Assembly: GCF_027497495.1 (NCBI RefSeq)
Contig: NZ_CP114205.1
Location: 6,262,001 to 6,326,000, forward strand
Direction of reading: 5' to 3'
Source of the DNA: Streptomyces tubercidicus
GTDB lineage: Bacteria > Actinomycetota > Actinomycetes > Streptomycetales > Streptomycetaceae
DNA: 64,000 bases
Numbering within the stretch: the stretch's first letter is position 1; the number at the start of each line of letters is the position of its first letter. This document shows, one piece after another, positions 10,579 through 18,519 of this stretch. The notes beneath the pieces were generated by a model. The model saw only the letters and a program-made list of their open reading frames with translations. It was not told the origin of the DNA and ran no database searches. Made by a program: the position numbers and the translations under genes.

Positions 10579-11633
10579 GGGGTGCGGTTCCTTTCCTGGG
10601 TAGCCTGAGCTACGGCCGGGCGCGTGGCCGGGGCGGGTTCGGGGCAGCCGCACGACGTACGGTGCACAAAGGTGCAGGGGAGGCGGAGGGTGCGCGGAGG
10701 CCGGTCCGGCTCCGCCAGACGTTCCAGCAGCAGCCGGACCGCCGCCGCCCCGATGTCCTTGCTGGGCTGGGCGATCGCGGTCAGCCGGGGCGTGAACAGT
10801 TCCGCCCACGAGAAGTCGTCGAAGCAGGCCAGCGCGGTATCGCGGGGCACCTCCCGGCCCAGCTCGCGCAGCGCCCGCAGCGCGCCGATGGTCATCGCGT
10901 TGTTGGCGGTGACGATCGCGGTGGGCGGTTTGTCCGTGGCGAGCAGCTGTCGGGTGGCGGCCTGGGCGCCCGCCGCCTCGGAGTTGCCGCCCGCGAGGAG
11001 TGCGGGCGCGAAGGGCAGGCCGCGGGCGCGCAGCCCCTCGCGGTAACCCTCGACGCGCTCGGCCGTGGTGCTCAGCCCGGGAAGGCCGGCCACCAGGCCG
11101 ATCCGGGTGTGTCCCAAGTCGGCCAGATGCTCTACCAGTTGGCGCGCCGGGCCGGTGTTCTCGGCGCACACCTGGTCGTACGCGTCGCCGACCAGCCGGT
11201 CCAGGAAGACCGTGGGCACCGAGCGCCGGGCCAGATACTCCACCATCTCCGACGGCTCCGCGGAGGGCGCGACGATCACGCCGTCCACCCGTCGCTCGTG
11301 CAGCAGCTGCACGACCGTGCGCTCGTGCCGCGGGTCGTCGTGCGGATCGGCGATCAGCAGGCTGTAACCGGCCGCCAGGGCACCGGCCTCGACGCCCTGG
11401 AGGATCTCGGTGAAGTACGGGTTGCTGATCGCGGAGACCGCGAGGCCGATCGAGCGGGTGCGGGAGGTGACCAGGGAGCGGGCCAGGGTGTTGTGGGTGT
11501 AGCCGAGGTCGTCGATGGCGCCGAGCACCGCGGCGCGGGTGCCGGGGCGCACCGGCCGGGTGCCGTTCAGCACGTGCGAGACCGTGGCGACGGAGACACC
11601 TGCCCGCCGGGCCACATCCGCCATCGTCGTCAT
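10575..11633 (-). CDS. LacI-family transcriptional regulator
   Basis: 352 residues. The N terminus is the LacI headpiece, MADVARRAGVSVATVSHVLN, with hinge sequence, followed by a periplasmic-binding-protein-like sugar-sensing core (SIGLAVSAISNPYFTEI, then RRVDGVIVAPS, FLDRLVG, and GHTRIGLVAGLPG). ATG 11633 is chosen because GGGGGGAGG lies correctly before it. Being upstream of and coupled to a PfkB kinase suggests it senses the kinase's sugar or sugar phosphate. A 26-bp perfect palindrome 132 bases upstream has the LacI-type half sites and is the likely autoregulatory operator. The extreme C terminus has a CGCPEP segment and a polar tail. Confidence 0.92.
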   Translation of the reverse strand: MTTMADVARRAGVSVATVSHVLNGTRPVRPGTRAAVLGAIDDLGYTHNTLARSLVTSRTRSIGLAVSAISNPYFTEILQGVEAGALAAGYSLLIADPHDDPRHERTVVQLLHERRVDGVIVAPSAEPSEMVEYLARRSVPTVFLDRLVGDAYDQVCAENTGPARQLVEHLADLGHTRIGLVAGLPGLSTTAERVEGYREGLRARGLPFAPALLAGGNSEAAGAQAATRQLLATDKPPTAIVTANNAMTIGALRALRELGREVPRDTALACFDDFSWAELFTPRLTAIAQPSKDIGAAAVRLLLERLAEPDRPPRTLRLPCTFVHRTSCGCPEPAPATRPAVAQATQERNRTP

Positions 11634-11764
11634 TCGGTCCTCCCCCCGGGGGTGCGGCACCAGGGTGGTGCCCGGCCTTCCCGGGCCTCGTGGCTCGCGG
11701 CTGATGCCTTATGTCTCGCGGCTCGTCCCGCGAAGACCCCACACTACGAGCACTCGACCCTATA

Positions 11765-11790
11765 CGTAAACGCTTACGTAAGCGTTTACG
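11765..11790. promoter_or_regulatory. 26-bp perfect palindrome, probable double LacI-family operator
   Basis: Two 14-bp halves overlapping by two bases, CGTAAACGCTTACG (11765-11778) and CGTAAGCGTTTACG (11777-11790), form a perfect 26-bp palindrome. Each half matches the general LacI/CcpA-like operator pattern (TAAACG/CGTTTA around a central CG or GC). It lies in the 301-base gap (11634-11934) between the LacI gene and the divergent Rieske gene, so it could control both. Apart from this site and general GC-rich sequence I see nothing else in that gap. Confidence 0.75.
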
Positions 11791-11934
11791 CCCAGCGGCC
11801 GCCCCGGTGCCCGCCCCGGTGCCCGGCCCGGGGGGAAGCGGAACGATCTGCGCCGGTATCGTCGGGAGCCGCCGCGTCTGACCCCGTACCCCCGTCCCTC
11901 CACGGCCCCCGACGCCCTGACCTCTGGAGCAGCC

Positions 11935-12348
11935 ATGAGCCAGTCCCCCGACCGCCGAACCGTGCTGCGGGGGGCCGCGCTCGCCGGGGCCACCGGCCTC
12001 GGGCTGACGGCCTGCTCATCGGGTGACTCGGGCGCGAACGCCTCGGCGCTGCCCGACGGGCCGGTCGACCTCGGGGCCGCCGCGGAGGTGCCGGTCGGCG
12101 GTGCCAAGCTCTACCGCGAGGACCGGCTCCTGGTGTCGCAGCCCGCCAAGGGCACCTACAAGTGCTTCAGCGCCAAGTGCACCCACGCCGGCTGCATCCT
12201 GTCCGACGTCGAGAAGAAGGAGGGCAGCTGCCCCTGCCACGGCAGCCGCTTCGACGTCACCACCGGTGAGGTCCTCCAGGGCCCGGCGACCGAGCCGCTG
12301 CCCGAGGTGCCGGTCAAGTCCAAGGGCGGCAAGCTGATCGCGGGCTGA
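11935..12348 (+). CDS. Tat-exported Rieske [2Fe-2S] lipoprotein
   Basis: 137 residues. The N terminus DRRTVLRGAALAGATG is a twin-arginine signal, and LTACSS supplies a lipobox, so the protein is exported folded and anchored by Cys27 lipid. The mature part is a small Rieske domain with both metal-binding loops intact: CTHAGC and CPCHGS, two Cys and two His ligands. Such small secreted Rieske proteins act as electron carriers, but no oxidase or reductase partner is adjacent. The C terminus is the usual LPEVPVKSKGGKL strand. Well separated from neighbours; upstream is the palindrome shared with the LacI gene, downstream is a decayed gene. Confidence 0.9.
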   Translation: MSQSPDRRTVLRGAALAGATGLGLTACSSGDSGANASALPDGPVDLGAAAEVPVGGAKLYREDRLLVSQPAKGTYKCFSAKCTHAGCILSDVEKKEGSCPCHGSRFDVTTGEVLQGPATEPLPEVPVKSKGGKLIAG

Positions 12349-12379
12349 GGGGGCGCTGCGACCGCCGGGCGCCCTGCTG

Positions 12380-12666
12380 TCAGTAGTCGGACGGGCGGCA
12401 ACTCCGGCTCCTATGTCGCCGATTGGCTTCGCCAGGAGGTCGTGTGGAGCGAGCCCGACGCCGGACGGCCGAGAGAGACTCGCATCCAGTGCTCCTCCGG
12501 CGGCGGCCATATGCACGTGGTCTATGGCTATGACACAGATCGAAACTGGGTTTACCGGGGTGATCGCTGAACGACCAACTTCCGCTACAACTAGGTCGAT
12601 TTCGATTACTACGTGAACGGAAGCTCCTTCTCCTGGACGCACTCCCTCCACCGGATAGGAGCCTGA
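12380..12666 (+). pseudogene. Decayed C-terminal remnant of a papain-like (C39-type) cysteine protease
   Basis: In one frame the translation reads GNSGSYVADWLRQEVVW, then RIQCSSGGGHMHVVYGYD, WVYRGDR-stop, TTNFRYN-stop, VDFDYYVNGSSFSWTHSL, HRIGA-stop. This is a typical papain-like peptidase C-terminal half: GGHMHVVYGYD holds the catalytic His. The internal stops are TGA (12568-12570) and TAG (12592-12594); both fall where the family has tryptophans (GDPWP and YNW), consistent with single G-to-A changes of TGG. The N-terminal half with the catalytic Cys is missing, and no start or ribosome site is visible. The terminal stop lies four bases before the next gene, as in an operon. Confidence 0.8.
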
Positions 12667-12670
12667 GGCC

Positions 12671-13189
12671 ATGACGAAGCGCACCGCCGTCCGTACCACC
12701 CTTCGCGCCGTCGCCACAGGAGCGTTCGCGACCACCCTCACCGGCCTCGCCCCGCAGGCCGCACCCGCCCCCCTGCCGCAGGCCCCATCCCGTGCGAGCA
12801 TCCCCGCCGCCCACGAAGCGGTCGCCGCCGACGGCCGCACGGCCTCCGTATGGACCGTGCGGCCGGGCGCCGCCTGGAAGGTCGTCAATATCGCCGACGG
12901 TGACGACGAGACCCGCCACGCCAAGGGGGTGGCGAGGGCCTACGGGGACAGACTGCCGGGCTCCGCGTACGAGCGGCGCGGCGAGGCCGGCGGCTACGGG
13001 CCCGAGGCCGCCGCCGGTGCCGAGAAGCACCGGGCGCAGCCGGCGCGGGCCCAGCGGCCCGTCACGGCGGGCGCGTTCACGGTCGCCTGCCTGCCGGTGA
13101 CCGCGGCCACGACCGTGGCGGGCGCCGCCGCCCTGCTGGCCCTGGGCCTGTCCGCCTCGGCGGCCCTGCGCCGACGACGCAGCGGGTGA
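12671..13189 (+). CDS. Predicted secreted, C-terminally anchored protein of unknown function
   Basis: 172 residues. An N-terminal signal peptide is likely (Lys/Arg start, then AVATGAFATTLTGLAPQA). The middle is polar and low in cysteine, with no domain I recognise. The last 35 residues are a hydrophobic helix (VAGAAALLALGLSASAAL) followed by RRRRSG, a stop-transfer anchor. There is no LPXTG sortase motif. It starts four bases after the last stop of the protease remnant, so it was probably coexpressed with that protease and may have been its partner or substrate; with the protease dead it may itself be decaying, though its frame is intact. GATAGGAG at 12655-12662 can serve as ribosome site. 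Confidence 0.6.
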   Translation: MTKRTAVRTTLRAVATGAFATTLTGLAPQAAPAPLPQAPSRASIPAAHEAVAADGRTASVWTVRPGAAWKVVNIADGDDETRHAKGVARAYGDRLPGSAYERRGEAGGYGPEAAAGAEKHRAQPARAQRPVTAGAFTVACLPVTAATTVAGAAALLALGLSASAALRRRRSG

Positions 13190-13303
13190 CCTGGAGCGCC
13201 AGGTTTTGCGGGGGAGGGGCAGGGGGCGAGGGGTGGGTCCGGGGATGGGGGGAGAGCCACAGGAACGCCGTCGGTCCCGGCCGTGATTGTCGGTGGTGGT
13301 CAG

Positions 13304-13309
13304 TAGGGT
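13304..13309 (+). promoter_or_regulatory. -10 hexamer of a probable leaderless uvrC promoter
   Basis: TAGGGT, seven bases before the uvrC ATG at 13317. No convincing -35. If used, the uvrC-rapZ-yvcK-whiA message starts at the uvrC start codon. Confidence 0.4.
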
Positions 13310-13316
13310 GGTGTGC

Positions 13317-15407
13317 ATGGCAGACCCCAGCAGCTATCGACCCAAGCCGGGACAGATCCCCGACTCGCCGGGGGTCTATAAGTTCCGCGACGAGCACGGC
13401 CGGGTCATCTACGTCGGCAAGGCCAAGAGCCTGCGCCAGCGTCTGGCCAACTACTTCCAGGACCTGGCCGGCCTGCATCCGCGTACCCGCACGATGGTCA
13501 CCACCGCCGCCTCCGTGGAGTGGACCGTCGTCACCACCGAGGTCGAGGCGCTCCAGCTCGAATACACCTGGATCAAGGAGTTCGACCCCCGCTTCAACGT
13601 CAAGTACCGCGACGACAAGAGCTATCCGTATCTCGCGGTGACCCTCAACGAGGAGTTCCCGCGCGTCCAGGTCATGCGCGGCGCCAAGAAGAAGGGCGTG
13701 CGCTACTTCGGTCCATACGGGCACGCCTGGGCCATTCGCGAGACCGTCGACCTGATGCTCCGCGTCTTCCCCGTACGGACCTGCTCCGCCGGTGTCTTCA
13801 AACGGTCCGCCCAGATCGGCCGCCCCTGCCTGCTCGGCTACATCGGCAAGTGCTCGGCCCCCTGCGTCGGCCGGATCTCCGCCGGAGAACACCGTGAACT
13901 CGCCGAGGAGTTCTGCGACTTCATGGCCGGCCGCACCGGCGCCTACCTCCGCCGTCTGGAGCGTCAGATGCAGGAGGCGGCAGAGGAGATGGAGTACGAG
14001 CGCGCCGCCCGGCTGCGGGACGACATAGGGGCGCTCAAGCGGGCCATGGAGAAGAGCGCCGTGGTGCTCGCCGACGCCACCGACGCCGATCTGATCGCCC
14101 TCGCCGAGGACGAGCTGGAGGCCGCCGTCCAGATCTTCCACGTCCGCGGCGGGCGGGTGCGCGGCCAGCGCGGCTGGGTCACCGACAAGGTCGAGGCCGT
14201 CACCACCGGCGACCTGGTCGAGCACGCCCTCCAGCAGCTGTACGGCGAGGAGCAGGGCGACGCCGTCCCCAAGGAGGTGCTGGTCCCGGCGCTCCCCGAC
14301 CCTGTCGACCCGATCGCCCAGTGGCTCTCCGGGCGCCGCGGCTCCCAGGTCTCGCTGCGTATCCCGCAGCGCGGCGACAAGAAGGACCTGATGGCCACGG
14401 TCGCCCGTAATGCCCAGCAGGCCCTGGCGCTGCACAAGACCAAGCGCGCCTCCGACCTGACCACCCGCTCCCGCGCCCTGGAGGAGATCGCCGAGGCCCT
14501 CGGCCTGGATTCGGTGCCGCTCCGTATCGAGTGCTTCGACATCTCCCACCTCCAGGGCGATGACGTCGTCGCCTCGATGGTGGTGTTCGAGGACGGTCTC
14601 GCCCGGAAGAGCGAATACCGCCGTTTCCAGATCAAGACCTTCCAGGGCCAGGACGATGTCCGGTCCATGCACGAGGTCATCGGCCGCCGCTTCAAGCGCT
14701 ATCTCCAGGAGAAGCAGAAGGCCGGCGAGTGGACGGAGGAGCCGGCCGGGGACGCCCGCGTCGATGACAACGGCGCCACGGCCGCCACCGTCGCCGCGGG
14801 CCCGGACGATCCGGAGCCGGACCCCATGGCCGGCCGCCCGACCGACGAGGACGGCCGCCCCAAGCGCTTCGCCTACCCGCCCCAGCTGGTGGTCGTCGAC
14901 GGCGGTGCCCCGCAGGTCGCGGCCGCCCGCCGGGCCCTGGACGAGCTCGGTATCGACGATGTCGCCGTGTGCGGCCTGGCCAAGCGCCTCGAAGAGGTCT
15001 GGCTGCCGGAGGACGACGACCCGGTGGTGCTGCCGCGCAGCAGCGAGGGGCTCTACCTCCTCCAGCGCGTCCGGGACGAGGCACACCGCTTCGCGATCAC
15101 CTACCAGCGCAGCAAGCGCGGCAAGCGGCTGAAGTCCTCGCCGCTCGACGCCGTCGCCGGACTGGGCGAGAGCCGCCGCCAGGCGCTGCTCAAGCACTTC
15201 GGCTCGCTGAAGAAGCTGCGGGCCGCGACGGTGGAGGAGATCTGCGAGGTTCCGGGGGTCGGCCGTAAAACGGCGGAGACGGTCGCCGCGGCGCTGGCCG
15301 GGGCGGCACCGTCCGCCCCCGCGGTGAACACCGCCACAGGAGAGATCATTGAGGATGACGGGGCCCCACCGGCCGCGTTGTCAGCAGAACGGGGGCAGGA
15401 CCGATGA
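13317..15407 (+). CDS. uvrC: Excinuclease ABC subunit C
   Basis: 696 residues; the nuclease that makes both incisions in nucleotide excision repair. Domains in order: GIY-YIG nuclease (GVYKFRDEHGRVIYVGKAKSL, split here as GVYKFRDEHGR and VIYVGKAKSL, residues ~15-90), a Cys cluster around residues 160-185 (CSAGVFKRS and GKCSAPCVG), the UVR helical pair that binds UvrB (residues ~205-240), the RNase H-like endonuclease domain with an ECFDISH acidic motif, and a C-terminal double helix-hairpin-helix (LDAVAGLGESRR, VPGVGRKTAETV). ATG 13317 gives the usual MADPSSYRPKPG opening. An acidic, Ala/Pro-rich insert near residues 480-510 is a variable loop. First gene of the overlapping cluster with rapZ, yvcK and whiA. 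Confidence 0.98.
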   Translation: MADPSSYRPKPGQIPDSPGVYKFRDEHGRVIYVGKAKSLRQRLANYFQDLAGLHPRTRTMVTTAASVEWTVVTTEVEALQLEYTWIKEFDPRFNVKYRDDKSYPYLAVTLNEEFPRVQVMRGAKKKGVRYFGPYGHAWAIRETVDLMLRVFPVRTCSAGVFKRSAQIGRPCLLGYIGKCSAPCVGRISAGEHRELAEEFCDFMAGRTGAYLRRLERQMQEAAEEMEYERAARLRDDIGALKRAMEKSAVVLADATDADLIALAEDELEAAVQIFHVRGGRVRGQRGWVTDKVEAVTTGDLVEHALQQLYGEEQGDAVPKEVLVPALPDPVDPIAQWLSGRRGSQVSLRIPQRGDKKDLMATVARNAQQALALHKTKRASDLTTRSRALEEIAEALGLDSVPLRIECFDISHLQGDDVVASMVVFEDGLARKSEYRRFQIKTFQGQDDVRSMHEVIGRRFKRYLQEKQKAGEWTEEPAGDARVDDNGATAATVAAGPDDPEPDPMAGRPTDEDGRPKRFAYPPQLVVVDGGAPQVAAARRALDELGIDDVAVCGLAKRLEEVWLPEDDDPVVLPRSSEGLYLLQRVRDEAHRFAITYQRSKRGKRLKSSPLDAVAGLGESRRQALLKHFGSLKKLRAATVEEICEVPGVGRKTAETVAAALAGAAPSAPAVNTATGEIIEDDGAPPAALSAERGQDR

Positions 15408-16348
15408 GTACACCGCACGAAACGCAGGAAACCGAGAGAGACGGTGCACAGGTGAGTACGGGCACGACCGACCAGGGCGAGAGCGCCGCGATCCCCGAGT
15501 TGGTGATCATCTCCGGGATGTCCGGCGCCGGCCGCAGCACGGCCGCGAAGTGCCTGGAGGACCTCGGCTGGTTCGTGGTCGACAACATCCCGCCCGAGCT
15601 GATCGCGCCGATGGTCGAGCTGGGCGCCCGCTCGCAGGGCAATGTCGCCCGGATCGCGGTCGTCGTCGACGTCCGCGGCCGCCGCTTCTTCGCCAACCTC
15701 AAGGAATCGCTGGCCACCCTCGACGCGCAGAACGTCAAGCGCCGCATCGTCTTCCTGGAGTCCTCCGACGAGGCCCTGGTGCGCCGCTTCGAATCGGTGC
15801 GCCGCCCGCACCCCCTCCAGGGCGACGGCCGGATCGTCGACGGCATCGCCGCCGAACGCGATCTGCTGCGTGAACTGCGCGGCGACGCCGACCTGGTCAT
15901 CGACACCTCCAGCCTCAACGTCCATGAACTGCGCGCCAAGATGGACGCCCAGTTCGCCGGCGAGGAGGTCCCCGAGCTGCGCGCCACGGTCATGTCCTTC
16001 GGCTTCAAGTACGGCCTCCCGGTCGACGCCGACATGGTCATCGACTGCCGCTTCATCCCCAACCCGCACTGGGTCCCCGAGCTGCGCCCGTTCACCGGTC
16101 TCAACGACGAGGTCTCCAGCTACGTCTTCAGCCAGCCCGGCTCCAAGGAGTTCCTGGACGGCTACGCCGAGCTGCTGCGGATCGTCGCCGAGGGCTACCG
16201 CCGGGAGGGCAAGCGCTATGTGACCATCGCCGTGGGTTGCACGGGCGGCAAGCACCGCAGCGTCGCGATGTCCGAGAAGCTCGGCCGCCGCCTGGTGTCC
16301 GAAGGGGTGGAAACCGTCATCGTCCACCGGGACATGGGGCGCGAGTGA
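15404..16348 (+). CDS. rapZ: RNase adapter/nucleotide-binding protein RapZ (YvcJ)
   Basis: 314 residues. P-loop GMSGAGRSTAAK near residue 40 and the DVRGRRFF and RRPHPL segments are characteristic of RapZ/YvcJ, as is the C-terminal HPYxP-like GCTGGKHRSV motif that binds a UDP-sugar or phosphate in the better studied members. In E. coli RapZ senses glucosamine-6-phosphate or its precursor and directs RNase E on a small RNA; in Gram-positives its role is less clear and concerns nucleotide binding and cell-envelope or competence control. ATG overlaps the uvrC stop by four bases (ATGA), and its own TGA overlaps the yvcK start. The first ~35 residues are a polar extension before the conserved fold. 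Confidence 0.95.
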   Translation: MSTPHETQETERDGAQVSTGTTDQGESAAIPELVIISGMSGAGRSTAAKCLEDLGWFVVDNIPPELIAPMVELGARSQGNVARIAVVVDVRGRRFFANLKESLATLDAQNVKRRIVFLESSDEALVRRFESVRRPHPLQGDGRIVDGIAAERDLLRELRGDADLVIDTSSLNVHELRAKMDAQFAGEEVPELRATVMSFGFKYGLPVDADMVIDCRFIPNPHWVPELRPFTGLNDEVSSYVFSQPGSKEFLDGYAELLRIVAEGYRREGKRYVTIAVGCTGGKHRSVAMSEKLGRRLVSEGVETVIVHRDMGRE

Positions 16349-17406
16349 GCAGGCGTGCACCGCGGCTGCGGCGGGTCCGCCGGTTCGTCCCCAGCGGCCG
16401 TATGACGAAGGGCGCCACCCCCAAGGTGGTGGCACTGGGCGGCGGTATGGGCCTGTCCGCCTCGCTGACCGCGCTGCGCCGTATCACCGGCGATCTGACC
16501 GCCGTGGTCACGGTCGCCGATGACGGCGGCTCCAGCGGCCGGCTCCGCGATGAGCTCGGCGTGCTGCCGCCCGGCGATCTGCGCAAGGCGCTGGCCGCGC
16601 TGTGCGGCGACGACGACTGGGGCCAGACCTGGTCCCGGGTGATCCAGCACCGCTTCACCAGCGAGGGCGAGCTGCATGACCACGCGGTCGGCAATCTGCT
16701 GATCGTGGCCCTGTGGGAGCAGCTCGGCGACCATGTCCAGGCGCTCGACCTGGTCGGCAAGCTGCTCGGCGCGCACGGCCGGGTGCTTCCCATGTCGGCG
16801 GTGCCCCTGGAGCTCCAGGCCCAGGTCAGGGGGCATGACCAGGACCACCCTGACGAGATCACGACGGTCCGCGGCCAGGCCACCGTCGCGCTCACCCGTG
16901 GCGAGGTCCAGTCCGTCCATGTGGTCCCCGAGGAACCGCCGGCCGTCCCGGAGGCCGTCGCCGCGGTGCGGGACGCCGACTGGGTGGTGCTCGGCCCCGG
17001 CTCCTGGTTCTCGTCCGTGATCCCGCATCTGCTGGTGCCGGAGCTGCGCGAGGCGCTGGAGGAGACCAAGGCCCGAAAGGTCCTTTCGCTCAACCTTGCG
17101 CCCCAACCGGGCGAAACCGATGGCTTCTCCCCGCAGCGTCATTTGGAGGTTTTGGCCCGACACGCCCCTAAACTCGCCTTCGACGTGGTGCTGGCCGACA
17201 AGGACGCCGTGCCCGACATCGAGGGTCTGACCGCTGCCGCCAAGCAGCTGGTCGGCAGCGAGGTCGAGCTCGCGGCGGTCGCCGCACAAGGAGACGACGC
17301 CCGGCCGCGCGCCGGTGGAGCCCCCGACCGGCACGACCCGGAGCTGCTGGCAGCCGCGTACGACCGTATTTTTCGGATGCATGGAAGGATCGGCCCATGG
17401 CGATGA
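16345..17406 (+). CDS. yvcK: Gluconeogenesis factor YvcK family (CofD-like UDP-sugar-binding protein)
   Basis: 353 residues from the GTG that overlaps the rapZ stop (GTGA); a second possible start is ATG 16402 just before the conserved fold. The N-terminal nucleotide-sugar site VVALGGGMGLSASLTALR, with DDGGSSGRLRDELG next, and the PGDLRKALAALC and GNLLIVALW segments place it in the YvcK/CofD superfamily, YvcK branch. YvcK proteins bind UDP-GlcNAc-type sugars and are needed for growth on gluconeogenic carbon and for correct placement of wall enzymes; in actinobacteria the related protein is a PknB-type kinase substrate. The family loop is more often GGGHG; here it is GGGMG. The C-terminal ~30 residues are divergent. 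Its last codons overlap whiA by ten bases. Confidence 0.93.
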   Translation: MSRRAPRLRRVRRFVPSGRMTKGATPKVVALGGGMGLSASLTALRRITGDLTAVVTVADDGGSSGRLRDELGVLPPGDLRKALAALCGDDDWGQTWSRVIQHRFTSEGELHDHAVGNLLIVALWEQLGDHVQALDLVGKLLGAHGRVLPMSAVPLELQAQVRGHDQDHPDEITTVRGQATVALTRGEVQSVHVVPEEPPAVPEAVAAVRDADWVVLGPGSWFSSVIPHLLVPELREALEETKARKVLSLNLAPQPGETDGFSPQRHLEVLARHAPKLAFDVVLADKDAVPDIEGLTAAAKQLVGSEVELAAVAAQGDDARPRAGGAPDRHDPELLAAAYDRIFRMHGRIGPWR

Positions 17407-18386
17407 CGGCAGCGGTGAAGGATGAAATCTCCCGGCTCCCCGTCACCCGGACCTGCTGCCGGAAGTCGGAGGTCTCGTCGATCCTGCGGTTCGCGGGCGG
17501 TCTGCACCTGGTCAGCGGGCGCATCGTGATCGAGGCGGAGCTGGACACGGGCATCGCCGCCCGGCGGCTGCGCAAGGACATCCTGGAGATCTTCGGGCAC
17601 AGCTCCGACCTGGTGGTGATGGCCCCCGGCGGCCTGCGGCGCGGCAGCCGCTACGTCGTACGGGTGGTGGCCGGCGGTGATCAGCTGGCGCGCCAGACCG
17701 GCCTGGTGGACGGCCGCGGCCGTCCCATCCGCGGGCTGCCTCCACAGGTGGTCTCCGGCGCGACCTGTGACGCCGAGGCGGCCTGGCGCGGCGCCTTCCT
17801 GGCGCACGGCTCGCTGACCGAACCGGGCCGCTCCTCGTCCCTGGAGGTCACCTGCCCCGGGCCCGAAGCGGCGCTCGCGCTGGTCGGCGCCGCCCGCCGG
17901 CTCGGCATCGGCGCCAAGGCCCGTGAGGTGCGCGGGGTGGACCGCGTCGTGGTCCGTGACGGTGACGCGATCGGTGCCCTGCTGACGCGGCTCGGCGCCC
18001 ATGAGTCGGTGCTCGCGTGGGAGGAGCGGCGGATGCGCCGCGAGGTCCGCGCCACCGCCAACCGCCTCGCCAACTTCGACGACGCCAACCTCCGCCGCTC
18101 GGCGCGCGCCGCGGTCGCCGCGGGCGCCCGGGTCCAGCGGGCCCTGGAGATCCTGGGCGAGGAGGTCCCCGAGCACCTCGCGGCGGCCGGCCGGCTGCGC
18201 ATGGAGCACAAGCAGGCGTCGCTGGAGGAGCTGGGCGCCCTCGCCGACCCGCCGCTGACCAAGGACGCGGTCGCCGGCCGGATCCGCCGGCTGCTGGCGA
18301 TGGCCGACAAGCGCGCTCAGGACCTCGGCATCCCCGGCACCGAATCCAACCTCACCGAGGAGCTCGCGGAGGGCATGGTCGGCTGA
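17397..18386 (+). CDS. whiA: Sporulation transcription factor WhiA
   Basis: 329 residues, the standard Streptomyces length. The N terminus AMTAAVKDEISRLPVTR and the CCRKSEVSSILRFAGGLHL segment are diagnostic. The N-terminal two-thirds is a degenerate LAGLIDADG homing-endonuclease fold; the C-terminal ~90 residues (ANFDDANLRRSARAAVAAGA, then LEELGALADPPLTKDAVAGR) hold the sigma-factor-region-4-like DNA-binding helix-turn-helix. WhiA acts with WhiB to switch aerial hyphae to septation, by activating ftsZ and other sporulation genes and repressing growth genes. ATG 17397 lies inside the end of yvcK, so translation is coupled; ATG 17403 is the alternative. Last gene of the cluster, followed by a 336-base gap. 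Confidence 0.98.
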   Translation: MAMTAAVKDEISRLPVTRTCCRKSEVSSILRFAGGLHLVSGRIVIEAELDTGIAARRLRKDILEIFGHSSDLVVMAPGGLRRGSRYVVRVVAGGDQLARQTGLVDGRGRPIRGLPPQVVSGATCDAEAAWRGAFLAHGSLTEPGRSSSLEVTCPGPEAALALVGAARRLGIGAKAREVRGVDRVVVRDGDAIGALLTRLGAHESVLAWEERRMRREVRATANRLANFDDANLRRSARAAVAAGARVQRALEILGEEVPEHLAAAGRLRMEHKQASLEELGALADPPLTKDAVAGRIRRLLAMADKRAQDLGIPGTESNLTEELAEGMVG

Positions 18387-18401
18387 CGACCGGTGCCTCG
18401 T

Positions 18402-18443
18402 ACCCCGCCGGACATCCCCTTCGCACCCCGCCGGACATCCCCT
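18402..18443. repeat. Two-copy 19-bp direct repeat after whiA
   Basis: ACCCCGCCGGACATCCCCT occurs at 18402-18420 and again at 18425-18443, identical, with a 23-bp period. Probably a local duplication. Confidence 0.8.
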
Positions 18444-18519
18444 CGCGCCCCCGGCGTCACTTCCCGAACGGTGCCGTCGGGGGAGGCGCGGGCGGGCGCG
18501 CGCGAGGGCAGTTCACACC

